Source: Synergistaceae bacterium
GTDB taxonomy: Bacteria; Synergistota; Synergistia; Synergistales; Thermovirgaceae
Length of the DNA stretch: 54,114 nt
Assembly (NCBI GenBank): GCA_012729145.1
Contig: JAAYDT010000058.1
Span: 1-54,114 of the forward strand
Reading direction: 5' to 3'
Of this stretch, positions 33,703-42,053 are shown piece by piece. Position 1 is the stretch's first letter, and each line of letters opens with the position of its first letter. A model generated the notes under the pieces. The model did no database searches. It had not been told where the DNA came from and saw only the letters and a program-made list of their open reading frames with translations. The position numbers and the translations under genes are program-made.

Positions 33703-34563
33703 ATGGCCACGTTTCTCCAAGTCGCATTTGACGGACTGCTGAACGGGCTGCTTTACGCACTGGTAGCGGCGGGTCTTAGCCTGATATGGGGCGTCATGGA
33801 TGTTATCAACTTTGCCCATGGCGAATTCCTTATGATCGCGATGTACTTCAGCTACTGGCTTGGCTTTATCTGGAAGATCGATCCCATTATCTCTTCTGTA
33901 GCGGGTGGAGCCTTCGTTTTCATAGTAGGGGCCCTGACATACAGGCTTGTTATCAGGAGGACCATCGGTAAGTCAGCCATGTCAGCTCTTCTTGCTACCT
34001 TCGGGCTTTCCATGCTTATCAAGAACATATGTCTGAACCGTTTCTCGCCCAACTTCCGGCTTCTGCAGGACACGCTTCTGGGTGGAAAGACCTTTAACCT
34101 GGCGGGGATAATAATTCCGGTCCCCCAGCTTGTCATCGGGCTCGTCGCGCTGGCTCTTCTGTTCGTCGTCTACCGGCTTGTCAAAAAGACCCGACTGGGG
34201 TGGGCGATACAGGCAACGGCCATGGACAAGGAAGCCGCGGAACTGATGGGGATCAATACCGAAAGGATCTACCTGCTAGTCTTTGGGCTTGGTGGAGCCT
34301 GCGTGGGGATTGCGGGCGGTCTCCTCCCCTCCTACCTTGCGGTCCATCCGGAGGTAGGGGCGCTGTTCAGCCTTATCGCTTTCGTGTGCGTAGCCATGGG
34401 GGGATTCGGAAGCATTCCCGGAGCCCTTCTGGCTTCCCTGCTTATCGGACTCGTCGAGGCCTTTGCCGGTTTTTATATCGCACCGGTCTTCAAGTACGTC
34501 GCGGTATTCGGACTCTACCTTGTGGTTGTAATGGTCAGGCCCAGGGGCCTCTTCGGGTGGTGA
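33703..34563 (+). CDS. livH: branched-chain amino acid-type ABC permease LivH
   Basis: The 286-residue protein has about eight membrane spans and the LivH pattern FDGLLNGLLYALVAAGLSLIWGVMDVINFAHGEF, IQATAMDKEAAELMGIN (cytoplasmic EAA-like loop) and a conserved end FGLYLVVVMVRPRGLFGW. With LivM it forms the translocation pore. GGGGGTG nine bases before the ATG. The gene is followed by livM after four bases. Confidence 0.93.
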   Translation: MATFLQVAFDGLLNGLLYALVAAGLSLIWGVMDVINFAHGEFLMIAMYFSYWLGFIWKIDPIISSVAGGAFVFIVGALTYRLVIRRTIGKSAMSALLATFGLSMLIKNICLNRFSPNFRLLQDTLLGGKTFNLAGIIIPVPQLVIGLVALALLFVVYRLVKKTRLGWAIQATAMDKEAAELMGINTERIYLLVFGLGGACVGIAGGLLPSYLAVHPEVGALFSLIAFVCVAMGGFGSIPGALLASLLIGLVEAFAGFYIAPVFKYVAVFGLYLVVVMVRPRGLFGW

Positions 34564-34567
34564 TCCC

Positions 34568-35569
34568 ATGAATACTACAAGAAAGATGTCAAGAAAGGAT
34601 CTGTTCTGGCTGGGTCTTCTGGCCTTCTTCGCAGTTATCCCCCTTACGCCCTGGTTCAGCCACAGTTCCTTTGCCCAGCACGTAATGATCCAGGTTCTCC
34701 TCTACTCGAGCATGGCCCAGGCCTGGAACATCCTGGGCGGGTACTGTGGCCAGACATCCTTCGGCCACTCGGTGTTCTTCGGGATCGGAGCTTACGGTAC
34801 AGGGATGGCCGTGGTGAAGTTCGGACTGATCCCGTGGCCGGGGATACTTGCCGGAGCCGTAATCGCGGCAATGGTCGCAGTCGCGATAAGTTACCCCTGT
34901 TTCAAACTGAAAGGCCACTACTTCGCCATCGCCACCTTCGCCATAGTGGAGATATTCAACAGGCTCTTCATGGTCTGGTACTGGGTGGGCGGAGCGATAG
35001 GGCTTGATTACGGCTTCACCGAGCCTGGCTGGAAGAATTTTGTGTGGTACCAGTCCAAGGTAGGTTATTTCTACGGGGTTCTGCTGCTCTTCGTCCTGGT
35101 CTTCGGCATCGTTCGCTGGATAGAGAAACACCGCTTCGGCTTCTACCTGCGGGCGGTAAGGGAAGGACAGGAGACCGCAGAATCGTTGGGAGTAAACAGC
35201 ACCAGGGTCAAACTCTCGGCAATGGCTCTCTCTGCCTTCCTGGCCGCGCTCTGCGGGGCTTTCTTCGCCCAGTACAACTACCGTGTCGATCCTCCAATGG
35301 TCATGTCTCTGGATATGTCCATGAAGTTCGTCCTGATAACCATCCTCGGCGGACTTGGGACGTTCTATGGACCGCTCCTGGGGGCTGCCCTTCTCATTCC
35401 CTTGCAGGAGTACACCCGTGCGTATCTCGGCGGGATCGGCGGCGGGGTGGACCTGATAATCTTCGGCCTTCTTATCGTCGTAGTTGTCGTTTACCAGCCC
35501 AGGGGTATCATGGGAATCCTGGACCGTATCGTGAACCGGATCAGGCGGTCTGAGGGAGGGGGTAAATAG
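34568..35569 (+). CDS. livM: branched-chain amino acid-type ABC permease LivM
   Basis: The 333-residue protein has about ten spans and the LivM motif AWNILGGYCGQTSFGHSVFFGIGAYGTGM, ATFAIVEIFNR, FYLRAVREGQETAESLGVN (EAA loop) and TILGGLGTFYGPLLGAALLIPLQEY. It pairs with LivH. The ATG has GGTGGTGAT upstream and the stop is one base before the livG start. Confidence 0.93.
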   Translation: MNTTRKMSRKDLFWLGLLAFFAVIPLTPWFSHSSFAQHVMIQVLLYSSMAQAWNILGGYCGQTSFGHSVFFGIGAYGTGMAVVKFGLIPWPGILAGAVIAAMVAVAISYPCFKLKGHYFAIATFAIVEIFNRLFMVWYWVGGAIGLDYGFTEPGWKNFVWYQSKVGYFYGVLLLFVLVFGIVRWIEKHRFGFYLRAVREGQETAESLGVNSTRVKLSAMALSAFLAALCGAFFAQYNYRVDPPMVMSLDMSMKFVLITILGGLGTFYGPLLGAALLIPLQEYTRAYLGGIGGGVDLIIFGLLIVVVVVYQPRGIMGILDRIVNRIRRSEGGGK

Positions 35570-35570
35570 C

Positions 35571-36329
35571 ATGGCCCTTCTGGAAGTTCGCAACCTTACA
35601 ATGAAGTTCGGATCACTGGTAGCGTGCAACGACGTCTCTTTTGATGTAGAGAAAGGTTCCGTCGTTGGACTGATAGGACCCAACGGGGCCGGGAAGACCA
35701 CCCTCTTCAACTGCGTTTCAGGGTTCTACAAGCCCACTTCGGGCAAGCTTTTCTTCGACGGCCGTGATGTTACGAACCTGCCCGCCTACGAGGTGGCCCG
35801 TCTTGGAGCTGTGAGGACCTTCCAGGTGGTACGCCCCCTTAAGGAAATGACTGTTCTGGACAACGTCCTTGTGGGAGCTTTCCTCCGGGGTGCCGACAAC
35901 GAAACCGCCCACAGCGTAGCGGAGGAATGCCTCTCCCTTTGCCGTCTCGAGGACAAGAGCGGGAATCTTGCCGGAGGCCTTCCCATCGGATACAAGAAGA
36001 GACTGGAAATGGCCCGGGCGCTTGCTACCGGCCCGACCCTGCTTATGCTCGATGAGGCTATGGCTGGCCTTACTTCTACCGAGATCAAGGAAGCGCTGGA
36101 GATCATCAAGGGCCTCAGGGAGAGGGGCATCACTCTTCTTGTCGTCGAGCATATCATGGAGGCCATCATGTCCGTAGCGGACAAGGTGGTCGTTCTGGAC
36201 GGTGGAGAGAAGATCGCCGAAGGGACACCCAGGGATATCGTAGAGGATGAAAGGGTAATAAAGGCCTACCTTGGCGCCAAGTTCACCGAGAGGCTTAAGC
36301 GAACGGGAGAGGTGACAAAGAATGGCTGA
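35571..36329 (+). CDS. livG: ABC transporter ATP-binding protein LivG
   Basis: The 252-residue ATPase has Walker A GPNGAGKTTLFN, Q-loop region FQVVRPLKEMTVLDNVLVG, a degenerate signature LAGGLPIGYKKRLEMARAL in place of LSGGQ, and Walker B LLMLDEAMAGL with Glu. It ends with the LivG C-terminal tail VIKAYLGAKF. A strong GGGAGGGGG site precedes the ATG. It overlaps livF by eight bases. Confidence 0.93.
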   Translation: MALLEVRNLTMKFGSLVACNDVSFDVEKGSVVGLIGPNGAGKTTLFNCVSGFYKPTSGKLFFDGRDVTNLPAYEVARLGAVRTFQVVRPLKEMTVLDNVLVGAFLRGADNETAHSVAEECLSLCRLEDKSGNLAGGLPIGYKKRLEMARALATGPTLLMLDEAMAGLTSTEIKEALEIIKGLRERGITLLVVEHIMEAIMSVADKVVVLDGGEKIAEGTPRDIVEDERVIKAYLGAKFTERLKRTGEVTKNG

Positions 36330-37038
36330 TCCTATCCTTGAAGTGCAGGACATCCATTGCGGATACGACGGGGTCCCCGTCATCCACGGGATAAGCCTTG
36401 AGGTAACACCGGGCGAACTGGTTGCGATCGTAGGCGCCAACGGGGCCGGCAAGACGACCACCATGAAGACCATCGCCGGACTGATGCACCCCTTTAGTGG
36501 CAGCATACACTTCGAGGGCAGGGACATCTCGAGGATGAAAGCCCACGAGACGATACGCCTGGGGGTAAGCTATGTCCCGGAGGGGAGAAGGCTGTTCTCC
36601 AAGCTCACCATCCAGGAGAATCTCGAACTGGGGGCATTCACCAAGAACGACCGGCGGGAGATTGGTCAAAGCCTGGAGCAGGTATTTGAACTTTTCCCCA
36701 AGCTCTACGACCGCCGGACCCAGGTGGCAGAGACCATGAGTGGCGGGGAACAGCAGATGGTGGCCATAGCCAGAGGACTCATGTCCAGCCCCAGGCTTCT
36801 CCTGCTTGATGAACTCTCCCTGGGACTTATGCCTTCGCTGGTGGAGAAGGTAATGGAGGCTGTAATCTCCATCAACCGGACCGGGGTCACCGTTCTCCTG
36901 GTAGAACAGATGGTCCAGGAAGCACTGGAGATCGCCGACCGGGGCTATGTCATTCAGACCGGGAAGATAGTGCAGCAGGGAACGGCCAGGGAGCTGCTAG
37001 ATTCCCCGGAGGTCCGAAAGGCTTACATGGGTATGTGA
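36322..37038 (+). CDS. livF: ABC transporter ATP-binding protein LivF
   Basis: The 238-residue ATPase has Walker A GANGAGKTTTMK, the LivF motif YVPEGRRLFSKLTIQENLELGAF, signature MSGGEQQMVAIARGL and Walker B LLLLDELSLGL, ending VRKAYMGM. AGAGGTG lies seven bases before the ATG. Last gene of the first Liv operon; no T-tract terminator follows, and a small inverted repeat (TTGTCA-GT-TGACAA, 37072-37085) lies downstream. Confidence 0.93.
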   Translation: MADPILEVQDIHCGYDGVPVIHGISLEVTPGELVAIVGANGAGKTTTMKTIAGLMHPFSGSIHFEGRDISRMKAHETIRLGVSYVPEGRRLFSKLTIQENLELGAFTKNDRREIGQSLEQVFELFPKLYDRRTQVAETMSGGEQQMVAIARGLMSSPRLLLLDELSLGLMPSLVEKVMEAVISINRTGVTVLLVEQMVQEALEIADRGYVIQTGKIVQQGTARELLDSPEVRKAYMGM

Positions 37039-37113
37039 ACCCGCATTGGAGGGACCGGCCCTTTCGGAATATTGTCAGTTGACAAAACATGTTATCAAAC
37101 AGGAGGGGAGGAA

Positions 37114-37698
37114 ATGGAAGGCAACTTGCAGATCCATGTTGAGCTTGAGGGTATTGCGCCAAAGGTCTGGAGAAGATTTGTCGTCCCCTCCAGCATAACC
37201 CTTGACAGGTTAAGCGATGTAATCCAGATCGTCATGGGCTGGTCCGGGGAGCACATGCACGTCTTTAACATAAACGGGAAGGACTACATGGACCAGCCCG
37301 ATGATGCCCCTGACGCCGCAGAGGAAGGATTATTCAGGCTCGGATCTCTGCTCCCCTTCAAGGGATCTGAATTCACCTATACTTATGACCTTGGCGACAA
37401 CTGGGTTCACCTGCTGAAGATAGAGAAGACCGGAATGGAAGACGACGAGGAGTGGGGGGATCTCTTCTGCGTCAACGGCAAGGGAGCCTGTCCGCCAGAC
37501 GATATCGGTGGACTAACCGGTTTCACGGATTTCCTTCGGGCTATGGGCGACAGGGAAGACCCCCAGCACGAGTTCTTTATTGACTGGTACGGAGGAGAGT
37601 TCGATCCCAACGCCTTTGAATTGCTCGAGATCAACATCACCCTGCTGTTCTTTCTCCGTTGGTCCAGAGACCGCTGCCTCCCCTGGTGGAAGGACTAG
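37114..37698 (+). CDS. plasmid pRiA4b ORF-3-like protein
   Basis: The product (194 residues from ATG 37114, with AGGGGAGG upstream) has the hallmark start LQIHVELEGIAPKVWRRFVVPSSITLDRLSDVIQIVMGW, HMHVFNINGKDY, FTYTYDLGDNWVHLLKIE and CPPDDIGGLTGFTDFL of the pRiA4b ORF-3 family. Function is unknown; members are chromosomal in many bacteria and are not by themselves signs of a transposon. No inverted repeats or transposase are seen here. Confidence 0.85.
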   Translation: MEGNLQIHVELEGIAPKVWRRFVVPSSITLDRLSDVIQIVMGWSGEHMHVFNINGKDYMDQPDDAPDAAEEGLFRLGSLLPFKGSEFTYTYDLGDNWVHLLKIEKTGMEDDEEWGDLFCVNGKGACPPDDIGGLTGFTDFLRAMGDREDPQHEFFIDWYGGEFDPNAFELLEINITLLFFLRWSRDRCLPWWKD

Positions 37699-37749
37699 TT
37701 CTGAATAAAGACAGGGATAACACCTGTCTGGACAGGGAGATGATGTCTT

Positions 37750-38121
37750 GTGAAAAGTAAAGTAGGCCGAAAATATTCTGGTAGCCTTGAGGATCTTCCC
37801 GTCCTGGATGAAGGAAGTCACTCAGGTGCGGTCAGAAGGGTCATATTTGGGCCTGGTCTCTTCTGGGACGATCATGTTGCGAGGTTCTTCTCCCTGTCGC
37901 CGGGAGCCGCATCGCCCTTTCACGACCATGATTGGCCTCACTACGTCTTCATCCTGGAAGGGAACGGTGAGGCACAGATCATGGGTGAGACCTGGAGGAT
38001 CAAGGCTGGATCCTGGGCTTTCGTTCCTCCTTGTACCGGGCACTGTTTTACCAATACCGGATCTGGACCCCTGAAATTCATCTGCATCGTGCCAGAGAGG
38101 GGAGACCCCTTCCGGGGTTAA
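37750..38121 (+). CDS. small cupin-domain protein
   Basis: The 123-residue product carries a cupin motif 1 (GAASPFHDHDWPHYVFILEGNGE, given as residues 52-74, with His ligands and Glu) and motif 2 (GSWAFVPPCTGHCFTNTG). Such single cupins bind a metal and have diverse functions. Start GTG 37750 has a weak GGAG site. It ends 18 bases before a strong terminator; it may be cotranscribed with the pRiA4b-like gene. Confidence 0.82.
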   Translation: MKSKVGRKYSGSLEDLPVLDEGSHSGAVRRVIFGPGLFWDDHVARFFSLSPGAASPFHDHDWPHYVFILEGNGEAQIMGETWRIKAGSWAFVPPCTGHCFTNTGSGPLKFICIVPERGDPFRG

Positions 38122-38139
38122 GGCTGATAGCCCGACAAC

Positions 38140-38171
38140 GAGCCCCGGTCAGCCGCCGGGGCTCCTTTTTT
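38140..38171 (+). terminator. terminator after the cupin gene
   Basis: GAGCCCCGG and CCGGGGCTC form a 9-bp stem with a 7-base loop followed by CTTTTTT. Confidence 0.9.
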
Positions 38172-38322
38172 ATCCAGATTTTCTGTCCGCTACCGGACCA
38201 GAAGATCATTTCCCTGATTTACGCCTCTTCGGTATCCATGTTATCCTGCTTCCATAACGGCCGTGACTGATAGCCATCACAATCCGCCGAAGAACAGGGG
38301 TATCGATTTGAAGGGTTTTACA

Positions 38323-38958
38323 ATGCGTTTTTCCGGTCTGATCTTCGGCCTCTTTCTCTTTTCCCTTGGAATAGCCATGACGATGAAAGCCAACCTCGGT
38401 TTCGCTCCCTGGGATGTTTTCCATCAGGGCATCTCGAACAAAATTGGATTATCCATTGGTAACGTAAGCATCCTGATAGGTCTTTTCATATGCTTGGGAG
38501 TAGCACTGGCCGGGGAGAAGCTGGGCATGGGTACGATCCTGAACATGCTACTTATAGGGTTTTTCCTGGACCGTGTCCTTGAACTGGGGCTGATCCCCCC
38601 CATGGACGGTTTTCTTTACGGACTGCTGATGATGACCGCCGGTCTCTTCGTCATCTCACTGGGGACATATTTCTACATGGGCTCCGGTTTCGGTGCCGGT
38701 CCCAGGGACGGGCTCATGGTCGTCCTTGAAAGGAAGACCGGTCTACCCGTAGGTCTTTGCCGGGCGATCATAGAATCGCTTGCGGTTTTTCTGGGATGGC
38801 TGATGGGAGGTCCTGTCGGCCTTGGAACGGTGATCGCCGCTTTCGGGATCGGGCTTTGCGTGCAGGTCACCTTCTCGCTCCTGAAATTCCAGGCCACCGA
38901 GATCAGGCACGAAACTTTCAGGGAGACTCTGGAAAAGCTGGGGTTCAAAAAGAAATGA
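38323..38958 (+). CDS. YczE-like (YitT/YyaS family) membrane protein
   Basis: The 211-residue protein has five to six membrane spans with FGLFLFSLGIAMTMKANLGFAPWDVFHQGIS, FFLDRVLELGLIPP, GTYFYMGSGFGAGPRDGLMVVLERKTGLPVG, typical of YczE/YyaS proteins of unknown function. The ATG at 38323 has AAGGG seven bases upstream; a GTG at 38263 is in frame but has no ribosome site. It is followed by the Mut7-C gene after 21 bases. Confidence 0.82.
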   Translation: MRFSGLIFGLFLFSLGIAMTMKANLGFAPWDVFHQGISNKIGLSIGNVSILIGLFICLGVALAGEKLGMGTILNMLLIGFFLDRVLELGLIPPMDGFLYGLLMMTAGLFVISLGTYFYMGSGFGAGPRDGLMVVLERKTGLPVGLCRAIIESLAVFLGWLMGGPVGLGTVIAAFGIGLCVQVTFSLLKFQATEIRHETFRETLEKLGFKKK

Positions 38959-38979
38959 CAAAAGGGGGGAAGATCTTAA

Positions 38980-39723
38980 ATGTCAGTCCGCCTGCAAATT
39001 CACGGCGATCTGAAGGATCTTCTCAACGGCATCGCAGATCCAGGGGTGAATTGCCGGGATCTTGACCGATCAGCCCCGGTCAAGGACCTTATTGAATCCC
39101 AGGGTGTTCCCCACACAGAAGTGGGGCTTGTTGTTTCACGGGGGGCTGAAAGATCATTTCTCTATACCCCCGCCGGGGGAGAGATCGTAGATGTCTTTCC
39201 CCATACGCCCCCTGTCGATGTCTCCCTCCCCTCGGTTTTATTCCCTGTGCCCTTCGGAGAGGCTTCCTTTGTGGTGGACGTGAATGTGGCCCGGCTTGCG
39301 GGTCTGCTCAGACTGACAGGATTTGACTGCCTCTATGACCCACGCCTGGATGATGCAATGATCGCTGAAGTTGCAGGGGGGGAAAGAAGGATCCTTCTCA
39401 CCAGGGACAGGGAACTTCTGAAACGCAACAGGGTCCTCAGGGGCCGCCTGATCCGTTCCGACAGGCCCTGGGAGCAGCTTGCAGAAGTGATCCGTTTCTT
39501 CGGTCTCAGGGATCGTATCGACCTGTTCTGCCGTTGCCCAAGGTGCAACGTCCCCCTCGTCAATATCGACAAGGGGGACGTTCTCGATCAGCTGGAACCA
39601 TTGACACGCATGATGTACGACCGCTTCACCCGCTGCCCTGGCTGCGGGCAGGTTTACTGGTCCGGTTCACACCACTCGCGCATTCGCGAAAAACTTGCCG
39701 CAGCACTGGATGATCTTCAATAA
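38980..39723 (+). CDS. Mut7-C RNase domain protein with N-terminal ubiquitin-like domain
   Basis: The 247-residue product starts with a beta-grasp (Mut7-C ubiquitin-like) domain, residues 1-85 (VRLQIHGDLKDLL ... GGEIVDVFP), followed by a PIN-like Mut7-C domain with VVDVNVARLAGLLRLTGFDCLYD, DAMIAEVA, RRILLTRDRELLKR, and a zinc ribbon with CPRC and CPGC and the family end RIREKL. The domain is predicted to be an RNase. GGGGGGAAG-type site precedes the ATG. Confidence 0.87.
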   Translation: MSVRLQIHGDLKDLLNGIADPGVNCRDLDRSAPVKDLIESQGVPHTEVGLVVSRGAERSFLYTPAGGEIVDVFPHTPPVDVSLPSVLFPVPFGEASFVVDVNVARLAGLLRLTGFDCLYDPRLDDAMIAEVAGGERRILLTRDRELLKRNRVLRGRLIRSDRPWEQLAEVIRFFGLRDRIDLFCRCPRCNVPLVNIDKGDVLDQLEPLTRMMYDRFTRCPGCGQVYWSGSHHSRIREKLAAALDDLQ

Positions 39724-39787
39724 CGTGGTGAAATTTCTTTTGGATCCTGTTCACCCTGAAGCCTTATCTACTTGATCCCTTCAGGAT

Positions 39788-41152
39788 CTATTCCAGTTCC
39801 TTCAGGACTTCCTCGAGTATATCCGCTGCCTTCATCAGAAGATCCTCAGTGATAACAAGCGGAGGAAGCAGCCTGGCTACGTTGTTGTGGTGCCCTCCGA
39901 CCTCGATCATTACGCCGCGCTGGTGGGCCAGTCTTCGCAACTGCTTCGTGAGATCCGCGGCTGGTTTCCTGGTCTTTTTGTCCTCCACGATCTCGAGGGC
40001 TATCATCAGGCCGATCCCCCTGGCCTCGCCCAGGAGTTTGCAGTCCTTCTCCATCTCCTTGAAACGGACCATCGCCTTTTTACCCAGTTCCGCTGCATAC
40101 TCGGGTACCCTGTTCTCGATCATCCAGTTTAGTCCTGCCGCTCCGGCGGCGAAGGCCACCATGTTGCCCCTGAAGGTGCCTATACTTTTTCCGGGAGGCA
40201 TGGTATTCAGCTCCTCCCTGTAGGCTATGGCGGAGATGGGGAACCCTGCGCCGCCAAGAGCCTTGCTGATGGTAACTATATCGGGGACGATACCGGCGTG
40301 CTCAAAGGCGAACATCTTTCCCGTTCTTCCGAGGCCACACTGGATCTCATCACAGATCATCAGGATACCTCGCTCCCGGGTGATCTCCCTGACCCTCTGG
40401 AGGAATTCAGGTTCCGGGATAATCGTCCCCCCCTCGCCCTGGACAGCCTCAAGGAGCACTGCCGCAGGTTTTGAATAACCCGAGTGAGTGTCATCAAGGA
40501 CCCTCTCGAGGTTGTCGGCAGCAAATTTGTCGACCATCTCTTCCGGACAACCGAAGGGGTTACGATACCTGTAGGGGAAAGGCACGAACTGGACTCCCGG
40601 AACAAGGGGACCCAGGCCGTCCCTGTGACCGCTGTCGCTGGTCACGGCAAGGGAAGCTCCGGTCATGCCATGGTATGCGCCTTCAAAGGCAATTATCCCG
40701 TAGTTCTGGGTGTTGAACCTGGCAAGCTTGATGGCCTGCTCGATGGCGTCGGAACCTGTGGGGCCGCCGAAGAAAACGCGGGAGAGCTCCCCGGGAAGTA
40801 TACTCCTGAGTGTCTTGACCATCTTCATGCGCGTCTCGCTCGGGATATCTAGCGTATGGGTAACACGGTCTATCTGCTCATGGGCGGCCTTCAGAACGTC
40901 AGGGTGCCCATGTCCCAGCGCCATGACACCTGCCCCTGAGAAACAGTCGATGAAAACATTGCCGTCGACGTCCTCAAGAGTGGCCCCTTTCCCCCTGGCC
41001 AGAGCCATGGGCATCCCCTTGGGATAAGAGACAGCCGACCCTTCGAGCTCCTCCTGTATCTTGAGGATCTCCAGCGACTTAGGACCCGGCGGGGTCGTCA
41101 ATATTTTCGGTGCATCCTTGATGGAAAGCTTCTCGAACTTGTTCAGATCCAT
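39788..41152 (-). CDS. class III PLP-dependent aminotransferase
   Basis: The 454-residue protein has the class III signature LLEAVQGEGGTIIPEPEFLQ, ILMICDEIQCGLGRTGKMFA and the PLP lysine in TISKALGGAGFP, with SGAGVMALGHGHPDV and GPTGSDAIEQAIKLAR upstream. Close relatives include 4-aminobutyrate/ornithine-type aminotransferases and the amino acid racemases of this fold, so the exact reaction is open. ATG 41152 has GGAGGG six bases upstream; the frame is open to 41320 without a better start. The GntR/FCD gene is 76 bases upstream on the same strand. Confidence 0.88.
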   Translation of the reverse strand: MDLNKFEKLSIKDAPKILTTPPGPKSLEILKIQEELEGSAVSYPKGMPMALARGKGATLEDVDGNVFIDCFSGAGVMALGHGHPDVLKAAHEQIDRVTHTLDIPSETRMKMVKTLRSILPGELSRVFFGGPTGSDAIEQAIKLARFNTQNYGIIAFEGAYHGMTGASLAVTSDSGHRDGLGPLVPGVQFVPFPYRYRNPFGCPEEMVDKFAADNLERVLDDTHSGYSKPAAVLLEAVQGEGGTIIPEPEFLQRVREITRERGILMICDEIQCGLGRTGKMFAFEHAGIVPDIVTISKALGGAGFPISAIAYREELNTMPPGKSIGTFRGNMVAFAAGAAGLNWMIENRVPEYAAELGKKAMVRFKEMEKDCKLLGEARGIGLMIALEIVEDKKTRKPAADLTKQLRRLAHQRGVMIEVGGHHNNVARLLPPLVITEDLLMKAADILEEVLKELE

Positions 41153-41228
41153 ATCAAACCCTCCCCCAAATTTTCTTATCCGCCACACAGGGCAAAAAAC
41201 ACTTATCTTTGCTCTCCGCCATACCTGG

Positions 41229-41912
41229 TCAGTGATCTTCGGTCCTGGACCGCTCCTTCCAGAGGCTGAAAATATGCCGCAGAAGCATCTTCTTTGCACC
41301 TTCGGCATCACGCCTCTCAAGGCTTTCGATTATCTCGTAGTGCATCTCGGCCGATCGGACCATGTCCTGCTCAAGGATCATGTCCTGCATCATGGCAAGT
41401 CTCAACTGGTAGAATATGTCCGTCAGGATCTTCAGGCTCCACTTCCTCCCGGATCTCTCCCATATGTAACGGTGGAACTGGACGTCCTTCTCTGAATACC
41501 CCGAGATCTTTTCCTCCAGCGGCGAGTCGGACCTTGAGATCGAGACCATCTGGTCGATCAGGCCCCGAAGCCTCCTGAAGTCCTCCGGTCCCAGCCTCCC
41601 CTCGCCGACAAGGATATCTATGACCCGTGACTCTATCATGAACCTTATGTCCGCAATCTCCTGGAAGTCATCATGGTCGAAGGTCGCAACGAAGGTGCCC
41701 CTCCTGGGGAGGTAGTTCACGATCCCCTGGTGCTCCAGCTCCCTCAGGGCCTCCCTGACCGGGGCTCTGCTTATATTGAGCTCCTCCGCTATCTCCATCT
41801 CCTGGATGTGCTGCCCCGTCCTGAACCTTCCGGACCAGAGGATCTCCTCCCTGAGGTACTCGGCCACCTTGCGGTTAAGATTCTCGTGGGAAAACCGGCT
41901 CTCCCTGGCCAC
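41229..41912 (-). CDS. GntR-family transcriptional regulator with FCD ligand domain
   Basis: The 227-residue product has a winged helix (KVAEYLREEILWSGRFRTGQHI, AEELNISRAPVREALRELEHQGIVNYLPRRGTFVA) and an FCD (FadR C-terminal) domain of six helices with the metal-binding region DVQFHRYIWERSGR and HYEIIESLERRDAE. FCD regulators often respond to small carboxylates and amino acid derivatives. GTG 41912 has GGGGG seven bases upstream, better than GTG 41918. A palindrome lies inside its promoter, and the aminotransferase gene follows, probably as its target. Confidence 0.87.
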   Translation of the reverse strand: MARESRFSHENLNRKVAEYLREEILWSGRFRTGQHIQEMEIAEELNISRAPVREALRELEHQGIVNYLPRRGTFVATFDHDDFQEIADIRFMIESRVIDILVGEGRLGPEDFRRLRGLIDQMVSISRSDSPLEEKISGYSEKDVQFHRYIWERSGRKWSLKILTDIFYQLRLAMMQDMILEQDMVRSAEMHYEIIESLERRDAEGAKKMLLRHIFSLWKERSRTEDH

Positions 41913-41941
41913 GTTCACGCCCCCTCTACGTCTCCTCGAAT

Positions 41942-41969
41942 AATTATGTCGTTTGTCGACAATTTGTCA
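41942..41969 (-). promoter_or_regulatory. gntR promoter with internal operator palindrome
   Basis: On the minus strand TTGACA (41969-41964) and CATAAT (41947-41942) are 16 bases apart, a near-consensus sigma70 promoter. Between them lies the perfect palindrome TTGTCGACAA (41952-41961), of the type bound by GntR/FCD repressors, so autoregulation is expected. Confidence 0.7.
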
Positions 41970-41987
41970 ATGGTACTTACAAACGGA

Positions 41988-42015
41988 GTCCGGCGGGAGG
42001 TTAACCTCCCGCCGG
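41988..42015. terminator. 28-base perfect palindrome downstream of the second DUF4412 gene
   Basis: TCCGGCGGGAGGTT and its exact reverse complement form a GC-rich 14-bp dyad. It sits 39 bases after the end of the minus-strand DUF4412 gene and 19 bases upstream of the gntR -35. TTTTC follows only on the plus strand, where no gene ends, so it is called a terminator from position with reservation. Confidence 0.5.
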
Positions 42016-42053
42016 ATTTTCGCTTCCTTGACCTAAAAAACAGACTTTCCAGT

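Noticed and set aside
32701-33819. 372-residue minus-strand frame opposite livK
   Set aside because: Shadow of the binding-protein gene and the terminator region; no recognisable domain.
34589-35710. 373-residue minus-strand frame opposite livM
   Set aside because: Shadow of a clear LivM gene.
37114-37698. Mobile-element passenger (pRiA4b ORF-3)
   Set aside because: No transposase, terminal repeats or target duplication nearby; the family is common on chromosomes.
39724-39787. Bidirectional terminator between Mut7-C and aminotransferase genes
   Set aside because: Only weak 7-bp dyads (GATCCTG/CAGGATC, CCTGAAG/CTTCAGG) without T tracts; not strong enough to report.
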